Under the pieces are notes generated by a model. It saw only the letters and a program-made list of their open reading frames with translations. It was not told the DNA's origin and did no database searches. Positions 1 through 10,815 of a stretch of DNA of 64,000 bases are shown here, in pieces. This DNA is from Dermatemys mawii (Eukaryota > Chordata > Testudines > Dermatemydidae): NCBI GenBank assembly GCA_007922305.1, contig ML677333.1, forward strand, positions 20,233,555 to 20,297,554. The letters are read 5' to 3'. Both the position numbers and the translations under genes were made by a program. Position 1 is the first letter of the stretch; every line of letters begins with the position of its first letter.

Positions 1-1300
1 GCTGGCCAGTACCAGTGCCTGCCTTGATGTCAGAACCAGTACTTGGGCAGGCTCCAGCGGTGACCCTGGAGTTTGGCTCAGGAGTCTCCCAGTGGGTCCT
101 TGGCATTGCCCTTGTCTTCGACCACACTGAATAGGTGGTGCCTCGAGCTGGTGTCTTGGCTCTGGGGAAACCCCCAGAGGTTCCAAAAGGACCATTGGAT
201 TGGAGCTGGTCCCCATGGGCCCAGTGCTTTGAGGCATCGGCTGCTGGGGCTCCTGAAGTCAGAGGGTGCAGGAGCAGCGACGGTGAATCCAGATGTCAGA
301 CCCTGAATCCGACCCATAAGACAAGGAAGAGCTAGATGATCAAGGTGACCACAGCAGTGCAATCCTTCTGGTGGTGGGGACCGGTGCCGTGGAGACATCT
401 CCCGTGAAATAATAAATGGAGGCTTTCCCCTAGAGGCTGGTATTGAGACTAGCCTGAAAGTGGAAGGTTCATTGTCACAATGTGGTGCAGATGATGCCAC
501 TTCAGGCACCTTAGGGAGGCTAAGTACTGGCAGAGCCACCAAGCCTTTAGTGGCAGCATAAGCTTCCGGGGTTAATTACACTGCAAAGCCATCCATCTGG
601 TGCAGGATGAGTGTAGCACCTCATCCCTGGGCATTTGTAGCGCAGGCACTGTTGGTAATGTCAGAGGCTGCTGTGGCACCAGCAAGGGAGAGCAACCTGA
701 CGCAGGTCTTGCTTCGTCCATCTTTGCTGTCAGGGAACTGGTCTTCTCCCACTGTCCTCTGTGTCTCTTCTTGGGAACTGGCAAGGAAAAGCAGTGCCAC
801 AAGCTCTTAGGGATGGGCAGTGTGCTCTGCACGGATGCAAACGTACTCAGTGCTGAGTCAGATCTCAGCTCCGAGGTGGGCCTCAGTATTGCTTCCATGA
901 GGAGGACATTTAGTCTTGCTGCCCAATACTTTTGGGTCCGCGGCTTGAAATTGTAATAGATCTGGAAGTGATCTTTCTTGTGTCCCTCACCCAGATACTT
1001 AAGATAACTTAAGTGCGGGTCGCTGGTTGGCATAGGCTTTGCACAGAAAGAGCACTGCTTAAACACTGGCAACTGAGGCATGCCCCAGTATGGGGGAGAG
1101 ACGGACTCCCTCTCCAGACACGGAAAGAAGTCCTTGCTACTACTCTACTATTTACAACTAATACACTACACTAACTAATAAAACTACAGAATATTTAACT
1201 ATGAGAACTAACACACTTTGCCAAGGCAAAGTGGGGAGAATCTCCAACAACCATCATGGGTGGTAAGAAGGAACTTAGGAGTGGAGGCTCGGCAGGACTT
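1..1300 (-). mobile_element. Degraded retroelement gag/ORF1-like remnant
   Basis: Read on the minus strand, 572-1081 is open for 169 codons and begins with a cysteine/histidine pattern (CSFCAKPMPTSDPH, then LGEGHKKDH, then FKPRTQK). This looks like a decayed zinc-knuckle-type ORF1/Gag segment of a turtle retroelement, with an arginine/serine-rich stretch around 400-430 in a neighbouring frame. Several expected cysteines are replaced (YLKYLGEGH where C-x2-C is expected), so it is not functional. I suspect a DIRS-like or related retrotransposon from general resemblance only. No reverse transcriptase was seen in the window next to it. It lies in ACP1 intronic sequence, left of the last visible exon. 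Confidence 0.4.
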
Positions 1301-2061
1301 CTTATACTGGTGCTATTAGGGTGGACACCAGTCTGGAGGGTAGGGCCTAGTACTGGTATTGATTATGATTTAAAGTGAATTGAAGAAATCTTTTGAGGGA
1401 AGGATGAATGCTAAGTGGAAGTAAGCACCTTTGAGGCTGAGAATTGAAAACCAGTCCCTCAATTCCAGGGAGAGAATTACAGCTGCTAGAGACACCATGC
1501 TGAATTTTAGATGTTTGACATGGTTGTTAAATTGTCTGAAATTAGTATTAGTCTCTAACCCCACTACCCGAGAGTCCCAGGTGAGAGAATAAAAACCTCA
1601 GAATCCCTTGCCAGAATGAAGTATTTTTTTAAATCAGCTCTCTTGCGTTTGTGGAAAGGACTGAGACACTACTCAAAGAAAGTACAATTGGATTTAAGCA
1701 TATTTACTCTGTATATTTTGATATAGGTTGACAATTTGTGTTTTAATAATTATAAAGTTTTAACTTTTTGAATCTCAATGTCTGTTTAATAATTGTCTGA
1801 CCCCCACCCCAATAATTTTCTGCAACTGTGAAAATGTAAACAGATACAAACTGAAAAAAATAAACACATTTCTTCTGTTGAAAGGATATATTATATATAT
1901 AAAAAATTCTGCCAAGTCTAATTATAATTCATATAAAAACAAATGGCAAAAGATTGCACATAAAGCACTAAAGCAATCAAGCAAATCTTCTGGATTTAAT
2001 CATCATCTACAAAAGCAGATAGACAAATCAGAATCTTTCTTAGCATTCTACCATACATTAC

Positions 2062-2123
2062 CTTAGGTTGCTTTCATCCATGCAAAGTATATAATCAAAT
2101 GTAAGGAAATCATCTTTAGTAAT
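2062..2123 (-). CDS. ACP1: ACP1 exon after the alternative exons ([20 protein letters not shown])
   Basis: This 62-nt exon encodes 20 complete residues, [20 protein letters not shown], plus the first two bases (AG) of an Arg codon. It is preceded on the minus strand by TTCTAG (acceptor) and followed by GTAATG (donor). The residues match the conserved core of low-molecular-weight protein tyrosine phosphatase just after the alternatively spliced segment; human has [21 protein letters not shown]. It enters in phase 0, so it joins in frame to either alternative exon (9452-9565 or 9617-9730). The next exon, expected to carry DPYYG with the general-acid Asp and the C-terminus, was not found between 1 and 2061 and should lie outside the window. 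The intron between this exon and the fast-type exon is about 7.3 kb and holds a CR1 LINE. Confidence 0.95.
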
Positions 2124-4049
2124 CTAGAATAAAAAGATTTGCTTTAACTTTTGTAGCAAAGATGTATTTGCTTACAATACAAAAAATATTGCAAAAAGAA
2201 TTCTTAGTAATTATAAATATGTATGTACAAAAATGGAATTGTGAAACAGCAAACTGGTTAATATATTCTGAGCCCAAGAGCTATCCTTCAGATCAATGTT
2301 AATTGTTTTAACAAAACAATGAACAAATTATTATTAAGATTAAAATATGCAGTTGTATATAGTAAAAGTCATAGACAAGACAGGCTGTGAATTTTTGTTT
2401 ACTGTCCAGGACCTGTCCATAACTTTTACTAAAAATAACTGTGAATAAAACATAGCTTTATTCATGAACTAGGGTGTAATACAATTAAAGCAAGGGCTCA
2501 TCTGTATAACTAGCAGAAGTTCAAACATATAATCCAGTGTATATTTTTGTTTCAGAATAGAGTGCCTGGTTTTAGTTTAGCTTACACACATTTGCAACTG
2601 ACACACACACACTAAACTAAAAAAGCAACTCTTATACCAGCCAAGACTGTCCATGTAAGTGGTTATACTAATATAACCACACTGCTTTAAATTCAGAACT
2701 TAAGTTACTCTGAAAAAAGCCTTCCTAGGTCAGGCAAGGCCTACATCAATTTAAAGTCACACTTTGTGCTGGTGTACCGCATTGATACTGGGGGTTTACA
2801 CTGTGAATCAGTGGAATTAGCTACGTAAATACCTAACATCAATACTGCAGTTCTACCCACAGTTGCATATATAGCATCATAATTCAGCTTCTTGGAAGGT
2901 TTTCCCTGTAGATGTACTTTTTTGTGAGGAACTAGGGTAGGTAAAGGAAGCGTATGAGAAAGTGTCCTAGAAATAAAACAAGTTCATAGTCTGTGGAAAA
3001 TTTGAACTTGTAAAAATTTTGCATATGAAAAAATAGCCCCAATAGTAACTTGTAATGGATTATGATCAGACTTTCCCTAAAATGGGTTGGAGTGGGGTCT
3101 GGAAATCACCTCTGGGCTGAGAGCAAACATAAAACATTTCACTCATATAGGGAATTTTTCTGCAGGAAATGTAAAGTGTAGAACAGAGAGTTAGAATAGA
3201 CATCTCAATATAATATTAGCTAGAACTTTTGATAGTATCGAGAACTTGTGAAGGTCTGTTTATTTTCAATGTAAAAATATTTGCTGTATTCATACTGTGC
3301 CTTTGACCTACAAAAGTATTTTTATAGTGGAAATCGCTCCGTTTTCCTAGCAACTCTAATAAAACCTCTCAGGCTTACCCTGTTGCTAAATGTTGGCCCA
3401 AGTGAAAATAATCTTACACAATTATGGTTGCACTGAGGACAACAAAAATAAAACTAACATGAAGACAGATGAACTGTACACAGAAGCTACTTAAAAATTA
3501 AGTTATGGACCACCATTATCAACAATGCTAGGGCACCCCAAGTTGTTCTAAGGGTGACTTAGCTAAAAAGAAGAACAGTCCAGTAAAGGAGATTGCAGTT
3601 CAGGAGTTATTTTGACATCCACTGCTTCTCTAAAGAAGAGTGCTGCAGAAGTCCCCGGTGCCTCACTTGTAAGGGGGGAAAAGGTCTGATTCCATAACTG
3701 CCTTCCACACCTTCTCAGGAGGAGATGCTCTCAGTGCTGTCAAGGCTCAACTCTTTGATGCTGTCTTAGCCTATACCGAGGAAGCAGGCTGCTGGAATCC
3801 CACTGGTGGAGCATCTGACCCCTGCCAGGTTATGTTTAGATTGCTGTTGCAATACCATAGAAGCCTGTGCTAATTCACTTTTCAGCAATCCCTTAAAGCT
3901 TGGGGCTGAAGTAGAGGCAGATCCCTCTGGTACTGCACCCCTACAAGTGAGAAGATTTTCCCAACTTTGCTCTCAGCTGCTCTTTGATACCAGAGGTTTT
4001 GATCTACTCTTTTGCACAATTTGGGAAGGTGATTGTTTTGTTACAAGAA
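2124..4049. other. ACP1 intron, no recognised element
   Basis: This is AT-rich intronic sequence between ACP1 exons. I see no coding exon or clear transposon; short open frames here carry no recognisable motif. Confidence 0.5.
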
Positions 4050-5309
4050 ATCTTGAAGAGTAGTGACTCGGAGAGATACTCCTGATAGATAGTTGGGTTT
4101 CTGATGACCAGGAGAACCACATGGTGAACTGGCTGCTGGGTGTGAAAGTTGAGCCCTCTCCAGACTTCTAGATAGATTTATGTGCAGTGTTGGAGAGATG
4201 TCAATGGTCGTAGCATATGTAGGTACCAATGACATAGAGAAACGTAGAAGAGAGGTCCTCGAGGACAAATTTAGGCTGCTACATATGACATTGAAGTCCA
4301 GGACCTCCATGGTAATATTCTCTGAAATGCTTCCAGTTCCACGAGTAGGGCCAGTTAGACAGGCAGAATTGCAGGGTCTTACTGTATGAATGAGATGATG
4401 GTATTTGGAGGAGATATTTAGGTTTATTAGGAATTCAGGAATTTTTTGAAAAAGGAGGATCCTAATACAGAAAGAATAGGCTTCAACTAAACTAAAACAG
4501 AACCAGATTGCTGGCATGAAAAATTAATACAGGAGTTTTTAAACTAAGGGCAGGAAACAGCCAGCAGCTGTGGATGAGTGCAAGGTTCAGACAGAGACAT
4601 CCATTAGGGAATAACTTATTAAAGGGGATACTCCATATCCTAGCAAAGAGAAGAGGATAGGAGTTGATAAACAATAAGAACTGAAGAAAAGCCTGTCAAA
4701 TGATAAAGAGTCCCATTTAGCTACATCACATGAATGAAGACAACTAAATACTCATAAATTCAGTAACTGCTTCTAAACAAATGCTAGAAGTCTAAACACA
4801 AAGATGGGTGAACTTCAGTGACTAGCATTAAAGGGAGATATTGATACAATAGGCATCACAGAAACTTGGTGGAATGTTAATAGTCAATGGGAAACAGTAA
4901 TAGCAGTGTACAAAATATATAGGAATGACAGAGTAGGTCATGCTGGTGGGTGCGTGGCACTATATGTCAAAGAAAGCAGAGTCAAGCATAGTAAAAGTCT
5001 GAAATGAATCAAACAGAATCTCTATGACAGAAATTCCATGTTTCAATAACAAGAGTATAACAGTAGGAATATGCTACCAACCACTTTCAAGGATGCTTAT
5101 GAAATTTGTGAAATGCTCAGGGAAATTAGAGATGCTAGAAAACCACAAAACACAATAATAATGAGGGATTTCAACTATCTCCATACTGACTGAGTACATG
5201 TTGCCTCAGCATGGGATGCAGGGGTAAAATTTCTAGACACCATTAGTGACTGCTTCTTGGACATCTAGTCCTGGAACCCACAAGGGGAGAGGCAATTCTT
5301 GATTTCGTA
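4050..5309 (+). mobile_element. CR1 LINE, 5' part: ORF1 esterase-like segment and start of ORF2 endonuclease
   Basis: Codons from 4180 read MSMVVAYVGTND followed by a Lys/Arg-rich helix and a SRTSMVIFSEMLPVPR block. This is the GTND-type signature of the SGNH esterase-like domain found in CR1 ORF1 proteins. From about 4780 the reading resembles the ORF2 start, and around 4836-4875 DIDTIGITETWWN matches the ITETWW block of the AP endonuclease. Stops and frameshifts make it a pseudogene. The element is interrupted at about 5310 by an unrelated repeat; the 3' half resumes at about 5880, and the central part of ORF2 is missing. Inserted in ACP1 intron sequence, sense strand opposite to ACP1. Confidence 0.8.
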
Positions 5310-5879
5310 TGTGTGACGTGTGATAGAGGAAGGTCAGGGAGCTGCGGTAGAGTGCTTGAGGGGAGATATGTAAGCTCAGAGCTAATTGAGGCGTGGCTCC
5401 CTGTGGACTAAGGAAGGTTGCAGGTTGATTGGAACACCTGCAATCAATTAAGGCCCTGCTAAGAACCTAATAAAACGCCCTGCTTCAGGCAGACAGGGGA
5501 GGAGGATAGGAGTTAGAGCAGTTTGGAGGAGTTGGAGCAGTGAGGAACCAAGACCACACAGACCGTAGGTAAAGAGACACTTGACCTGTGTAGAAAGAGG
5601 GCAGGAAGCCCCACAAACTGAAGGGTAGGAGAGGGAAGTAGCCCAGGGGAAGGAATAGCTACTTCAGGTAGTTTTACCGCTATCCTCAGGGCCCCTGGGC
5701 TGGGACCCGGCGTAGAGGGCAGGCCTGGGTCCCTCCCTCTCCACTCCCCCTCCTCTAGGATACTAGTGGGGCAGTTAATACCCTATTCAGGGGCAAGAAA
5801 TAGCTCCCTGAACCCTGCACAAGAAGAGAAAGCGCGGGACCCATCATAACAGTGCCAGAAATTTGCCACAGACGCCAAT
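5310..5879 (+). mobile_element. Unclassified LTR-like repeat inside a CR1 copy
   Basis: This GC-richer block begins near a TGTGACG motif and separates the endonuclease part of the CR1 copy from its RT part. Its 5660-5740 segment (gggcccctgggctgggaccc...) resembles 31590-31630, so both belong to one interspersed family, possibly an LTR or solo LTR. No open frame with a known domain is seen. It is not a clean insertion: roughly 0.9 kb of CR1 expected at this point is absent. Confidence 0.45.
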
Positions 5880-7185
5880 TTTTAAAAAGGATCGACAGGT
5901 GATCCTGGCAATTATAGGCTGGTAAGCCTAACTTCAGTACCAGGTAAGATGGTTAAAACTATAGAAAAGAACAGAATTATCAGACACACAAATTGAACAT
6001 GATATGTTGGGGAAGAGTCAACATTGCTTTTGTAAATGAAAATCATGCCTCACCAATATATTAGAATTCTTTGAGGGGGTCAACATGCACATGGACAAAG
6101 GTGATCCAGTGGATATAGCGTACTTGGATTTTCAGAAAGTCTTTGATAAGGTCCCTCACCAAAGGCTCTTGGGCAAAGTAGACAGTGAGGTAGCAAAGTT
6201 TGCAGACAATACAAAGTTACTCAAGATAGTTACGTCCCAAGCTGACTGCAAAGAATTACAAGAAGATCTCACAAAACTGGGTGATCGGGCAACAAAATGG
6301 TAGATGAAATTCAACGTTGATAAGTGTAAAATAATGTATATTGCAAAAACATAATCCCAAGTACACATATAAGATGATGTGGTCTAAATCAGCTAAATCA
6401 AGAAAGATCTTGGATGCATCGTGGATAGTTCTCTGAAAACATCTACTCAATGTGTTGCAGCAGTCATAAAAGCTAACAATGTTAGGAAATATTAGGAAAG
6501 GGAAAGAAAACAAGACAGAAAATACCATCATGTCACTTTATAAATCCATTGTATCCTATATCTTAATTACTGTGCATAGTTCTGGTCATCCCATCTCAGA
6601 AAAGTTATTAGAATTGGAAAAGGTACAGAGAAGGGCAACAGAAATGACTAGGAAAAGAGAACAGTTTTCAGATGAGGAGAGACTAAGCAGCCTGGGACTG
6701 TTCAGTTTATAAGAGAGACAATGAAGAACGGATATGATAGAAATCTATAAGATCATGGTGTGAAAAAAGTGAATAAGGAAATCTGATTTACCCCTTTGCA
6801 TAAAACAAGACCCACTGGTCACAATGAAATTAATAGGCAGCAAGTTTAACACAAAAACATAAGCTAATACTTCTTCACACAATGCCTAATTAGCTTGTGG
6901 AACTCCTTACCACGGGATGTTGGGAAGGCCAAAAGCACAACTTGGTTCAAAAGAGAATGAGGCAAGTTCATGGAGGATAGGTCCAACAATGGCTATTAGC
7001 CAAGATGGGTGGGGAAGCAACTCCATGTCCCGGGTGTCTCTAAACCTCTGACTGCAAGAAGCTGGACTGGACAACAGTGGTGGACCTAGTCTGTTTTTCT
7101 CTCTTCTCCTGAAGTATCTGGTACTGGCCACTATCGGAAGACAGGATATCAGGCAAGATGGACTACTGGTAAGAAGCAACTGTGG
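5880..7185 (+). mobile_element. CR1 LINE, 3' part: reverse transcriptase remnant and 3' end
   Basis: The segment picks up with FKKDR-like and GNYRxVSLTS-like codons around 5885-5940. It continues through DPVDIAYLDFQKVFDKVPHQ (6103-6162) and FADNTKLLKI (6199-6228), the last being an altered FADDTKL catalytic box. It then carries the thumb and C-terminal parts to about 7000, and a 3' tail reading ggtactggccactatcggaag (7119-7139), a common CR1 3'-end motif. The active-site Asp pair is broken (ADN) and about 130 codons between PHQR and FAD are deleted. Dead copy. Confidence 0.85.
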
Positions 7186-8392
7186 CAGTTTAGCAGGGTC
7201 ACACTGATCTTTATTTTCTTCGGAGTGGGCTCAAGAAAATGGAGGATGCATGTGACACTCCTACTGGACCCTGCTTTTGTGGCGGGTGCAAGTGGCGCAA
7301 CTACACCATGAGTTGGAGCCACATGCACTGGAACTTGAAGAATTATAGTGTTACTACTTCATGTAATTAAACAATATTTGGACAGTACTAAGGAGCCAAG
7401 AAAAGAATAAATTCTCCTTAATGTGTTTGGTTATTTTCCCACCAGCAGATGACTTTCCCAACCTGCTGTAAAAGATATCCACATGTTCAACTCCTTCCTT
7501 GGATTCTTTATTCGCAAAGAAACAAAATTCAGCTCAAGCCTTTTCACTAGGCTTGGCTGCTTCCAAATATTCAATCTCAATACTACTTTGCCTACACCTT
7601 TGATTCCCCCCTTCCTAGAGGGGATTTGCTAGGTGTGGTCTCAAACCATCTGCTTCATCAGAGAGCCAGAATCACTCACTTTGGGGAGATTTTCAAAAGG
7701 TATAAATGACAGTTAGGTGTTTAACTCCTACTGTCTTTGGATGTCCAACTGTCATTTGTGCCTTCGAAAAGCTCCTCATTAATCCTTTTCCAGCTGGATC
7801 AACACCTACCAATATGGCTGGCTGTTTTGGACAAACATTACCAGCCTGTCTTAGTCCCCCCATAAAATTGTACATCTGGGTTTAGTTATATGTACAGGGA
7901 GAGGAAATGTATTTTATCATCAAACTCATCATTGCCTTAAATTCCCTTTGCTGTAATCTCTCCAGATTATGTTGAAATTTTGTTCTTGGTATTTCCACAA
8001 TTTTTTTCATAGTTGCATTTATACCAAAAAAACTTGACAAAAGAAGATTTGAAGCAGTCACACAGAATGCAGACATGCATGTGTGTTAGAGATCTGGGGT
8101 TTTTTTTAGTTCAACTGGTCGTAAGTGATCTAGAAACACCAAAGGAAGGCCTTTACAAGAAGCCCTGAAGACCTCTACATGTTTCACCATGGTAGCTGAA
8201 ACAGATTCACCGATGAGTTTGAGAACCACTTACCTAATGTAAAAATAAAAGTAGGTATGCTGCTTGCAAGCAGTAAAAAATAAAATAAAATAAAAATCTG
8301 GTACCTGTAAATGGAAAAGACAGAACTGTTCTAATATTAAGAGAGGCAAAATTTGCAATAGTGTGTTCAATTCTGTTTGTGTTGTTATGTTA
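7186..8392. other. ACP1 intron, nothing recognised
   Basis: Intronic sequence with no coding exon or clear element that I can identify. Confidence 0.4.
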
Positions 8393-8411
8393 TACACACA
8401 CACACACACAC
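8393..8411. repeat. (CA)n microsatellite
   Basis: An uninterrupted run of alternating C and A, about nine units, followed by an AT-rich stretch. Confidence 0.9.
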
Positions 8412-8429
8412 AAAATATATATAAACAGA

Positions 8430-8800
8430 GACTAGAAAGGTCAGTGGAGGGCAATTAGTATGATTGAGGGAATGTAGTCGGAAAGGTTAAAGGAACTAAT
8501 CATGTACTCTTTGGAAATAGAGAAAATAAAGGATGACCTCAATAAGGTCTACCAAAATTCTGAAGGGAACAGAAAGGAAAGACTAACAAGACTACTTGAT
8601 CGTATATCAAATGCAAGGACTAGTGGCATGAACTCAAGCTAACGAAAGGTCAAGTCCTAAAGGAATACTCTATACACAGAGAATAGTTAATGGAAGTAAG
8701 TTATGTGCATTTATTTGAATGTCTAAGTAATTTAAATACACGAAGTTATGTTTATTTCAATGCATCTCTCTCTGGAATGCAATGCCTGAAATATACTCAC
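8430..8800 (+). mobile_element. Degenerate CR1-like LINE 3' fragment
   Basis: The order of phrases (ggttaaaggaactaatcatg, ctttggaaatagag, then gatgacctcaataag) resembles the thumb/C-terminal end of CR1 ORF2 in plus orientation, heavily mutated. No open frame remains. Confidence 0.5.
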
Positions 8801-9451
8801 TAACGAAAAACTGAGGTGAGCATTTCTAAAACTTCAGACTGTGCTTCCGTTTAGTGAATGGTGCTGCTCTCAGTCTTAGTGAGAGTGCTTCAAGGTATGT
8901 TTACAAAAATTAGCTAGTTATTCTCCTTTGAAGATATTTTGATATTATTTTCACTCTTGGGCCTCAGCTCCTTAGTGTGAGACAGGTGCTCCCTCAACGC
9001 AAAATAATTTTGACCTTAAGAGCAGCAGTACCAGGACGGAGTACAAGCCAGGTCATCTATTGGATCTGCACAATATAAATGCTGCCCATCCAAAGTACCT
9101 ATCAGTTCCTTCACGTTCATGGGATGTGCCATGGACTCACAAGATAAGACAATGCAAAATTATTCAAAATAGAAGAAATATGCCTCAGAGAAATAATATT
9201 AAACATTTAAAGGTAGGGTTTTCAAAGTCACTCAACTGTTAGCCTAACTCTCCTCCCATTGACTTCAATTAGGAGAGTGTAGCCAATGCTGAGTGCTTTT
9301 GAAAATCTCACTTAATAGTCAAGCCTCCTAATACTCAATATTCAATTTGCCACATACCATATACTCATCAAATGGCTGTTGCAACTGGCATGAGAAATTA
9401 TGGCTGAACAAAATTATTAGTTCCGTCAAGAAATAATGTACTCTTTTCTAC

Positions 9452-9565
9452 CTGCCGTGCTTTATGGGCTGTCTCAATGCCATGATTTCTCAGACAGCTT
9501 AAAGCCCTCGCATCTGGCGAACACCCCACGTTCCAGTCAGAAACAGCACCACTGTCTGTCATCCA
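9452..9565 (-). CDS. ACP1: ACP1 alternative exon, fast (F) type
   Basis: This exon has 114 nt, 38 codons in phase 0 at both ends. On the minus strand it follows a TTGTTGCAG acceptor and ends in CGGCAG before GTAGAA. It reads [14 protein letters not shown], then [15 protein letters not shown], then IETAHKARQ. From memory of the family this matches the human fast isoform exon, with a Cys replacing an Arg in the VGxSPD segment. The exon forms the variable loop region flanking the active site and changes substrate preference and modulator response in mammals. The slow-type exon lies only 51 nt upstream in transcription order. Both exons being intact argues that the two isoforms are retained in this species. 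Confidence 0.95.
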
Positions 9566-9616
9566 CTGCAACAACAACAAATACACACACATTTAAAGGA
9601 AATAAGAGTACAGTAC
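9566..9616 (-). promoter_or_regulatory. 51-nt intron between the mutually exclusive ACP1 exons
   Basis: The spacer starts GTACTG and ends TTGTTGTTGTTGCAG on the minus strand, so both exons have good splice sites facing each other. At 51 nt it is below the size normally handled by vertebrate spliceosomes. That gives a simple steric reason why both exons should not be joined. The size is read directly; the mechanism is inference. Confidence 0.75.
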
Positions 9617-9730
9617 CTGTCTGGCAATATGATTCATGGTAATGCCATGCTTCCTCATACAAGTCTGTCCCCGAAAATCAGGAGGGTTGCCTATTTCATA
9701 AGTAGATGTTGCTGCACTGTCTATCCTCCA
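9617..9730 (-). CDS. ACP1: ACP1 alternative exon, slow (S) type
   Basis: This exon has 114 nt, 38 codons in phase 0 at both ends, with acceptor TTTCTGTAG and donor CAG|GTACTG on the minus strand. It reads WRIDSAATSTYEIGNPPDF, then RGQTCMRKHG, then ITMNHIARQ. This is the slow-isoform counterpart of the downstream fast-type exon: equal length, same phase, and shared anchor residues (W1, D4, S5, C24, HG at 28-29, A36-R37-Q38). The pair probably arose by exon duplication. It is separated from exon 2 by 108 nt. Because both exons are multiples of three, skipping both or including both would keep the frame, so exclusivity must come from splicing rather than from nonsense-mediated decay. Confidence 0.95.
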
Positions 9731-9838
9731 CTACAGAAAAACAGATTCAAATGTTTATGTTTTCCTTCCCACAGCTTATATAATACTGACTGGCTAGAAG
9801 ACAGTATGTTTCGGCAACAGTAAAAATAAACAACTGAC

Positions 9839-9912
9839 CTTATTTTCAATGTTTTCATCAGTTACAAGTTTTCTAAAAACTGCTTCAGCTATGGGTGATC
9901 GGCAAATGTTCC
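9839..9912 (-). CDS. ACP1: ACP1 exon 2 (second half of the phosphatase P-loop)
   Basis: This exon has 74 nt, with acceptor TTTCTTTAG and donor AAG|GTCAGT on the minus strand. The first two bases complete a Gly codon begun in exon 1. The rest encodes 24 residues, [20 protein letters not shown] then IENK. Joined to exon 1, the P-loop is CLGNICRS, the Cys-x5-Arg-Ser signature of low-molecular-weight tyrosine phosphatases, with the nucleophile Cys in exon 1 and the phosphate-binding Arg here. The exon ends in phase 0, as needed for the Trp that starts both alternative exons. Intron 1 upstream is about 9.1 kb. Confidence 0.95.
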
Positions 9913-10348
9913 CTAAAGAAACAAGAGATTGAACTAAAGTTTATCTATGGTAAAAGAAGATAGGGCAGGATTTTAGTTCACATAATAGTTTGACAGTTTA
10001 TTTCATCATATCCCCTAGGTGAATCCACAGCAGTGGAGTCAAGCCAAGGCCTCTGGAGCAGCCTCTGTTTATTTCCATCTCACTGCACCAGGGGAGTGAA
10101 AGTACTGGCCCACGGAGCTTGTCACACAGGGGATCACATATCCCCTGCATTTGATCCCAAATCTTGTACCCCTCCGGAATGGTGTAATTACATTGCTTTT
10201 ATTTTTTTTGGTCCCCCTCTACAGAAAGATCTTCTGTAACCATAACTGGAAAAGCAGAATTTTGGACTGTATCTTAAGTGGATGTTAATACTGACATTTT
10301 CCATCTTTGTCTTTCATAGTTTTACTCCCAACAAACTGGAACTTCTGG

Positions 10349-10815
10349 CATGGGTTGGAAAGCTACAGCTCATGGGCCACATCCGGCCCGTAGGACTGTC
10401 CTACGGGCTGCAGAGGCTGCCCCCAGCTTCCCCGGAGCCAAGCTGCTGTGTGGGAAGTACTCTGAGGGACAGCCAGACACGCTGATCTGAGCAGCATAAG
10501 GGGTCCGGGGCTCCCGGCGGGGGGGGGGGGGGGCCGCCAGGGGGGAGGGGGAAAAAGGATGGGAGAGCGGGGGGGGGGTCTGGGGTCTCTGGAATTGGGG
10601 GGGGGGTCTCTGGAGGGGGGTAGTCAGGAGACAAGCAGTAGGGGTTGGATGGGTCAGGGTTTCTGAGGGGGGGCAGTCAGGGAGCGGGAAATGGGAAGGA
10701 GCAGATAGGGGGTGGGGCCAGGCTGTTTGGGGAGGTACAGCCTTCCCTACCAGGCCCTCCATGAAATCTTGCAACCCTAATGTGGCCCTAGGGCCAAAAA
10801 GTTTGCCCACCCCTG
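10349..10815. mobile_element. Non-autonomous hAT-like element, GC-rich
   Basis: The right end, aaaaagtttgcccacccctg, is the same terminal sequence as at 58621-58640 and near 14511. The left end (gggttggaaagctac ... gggccacatccggcccg) is a diverged partner. The interior is dominated by G runs (10519-10680). No transposase is present. I could not find a convincing 8-bp duplication, so the exact left boundary is uncertain. Confidence 0.65.

Noticed and set aside
1..2061. Last coding exon of ACP1
   Set aside because: I searched the minus strand for the expected DPYYG and AKIELLG coding patterns and did not find them; the exon should be outside the window.
3806..4063. 85-codon frame upstream of the CR1 esterase block
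   Set aside because: It is probably part of worn CR1 5' sequence or chance; nothing recognisable.
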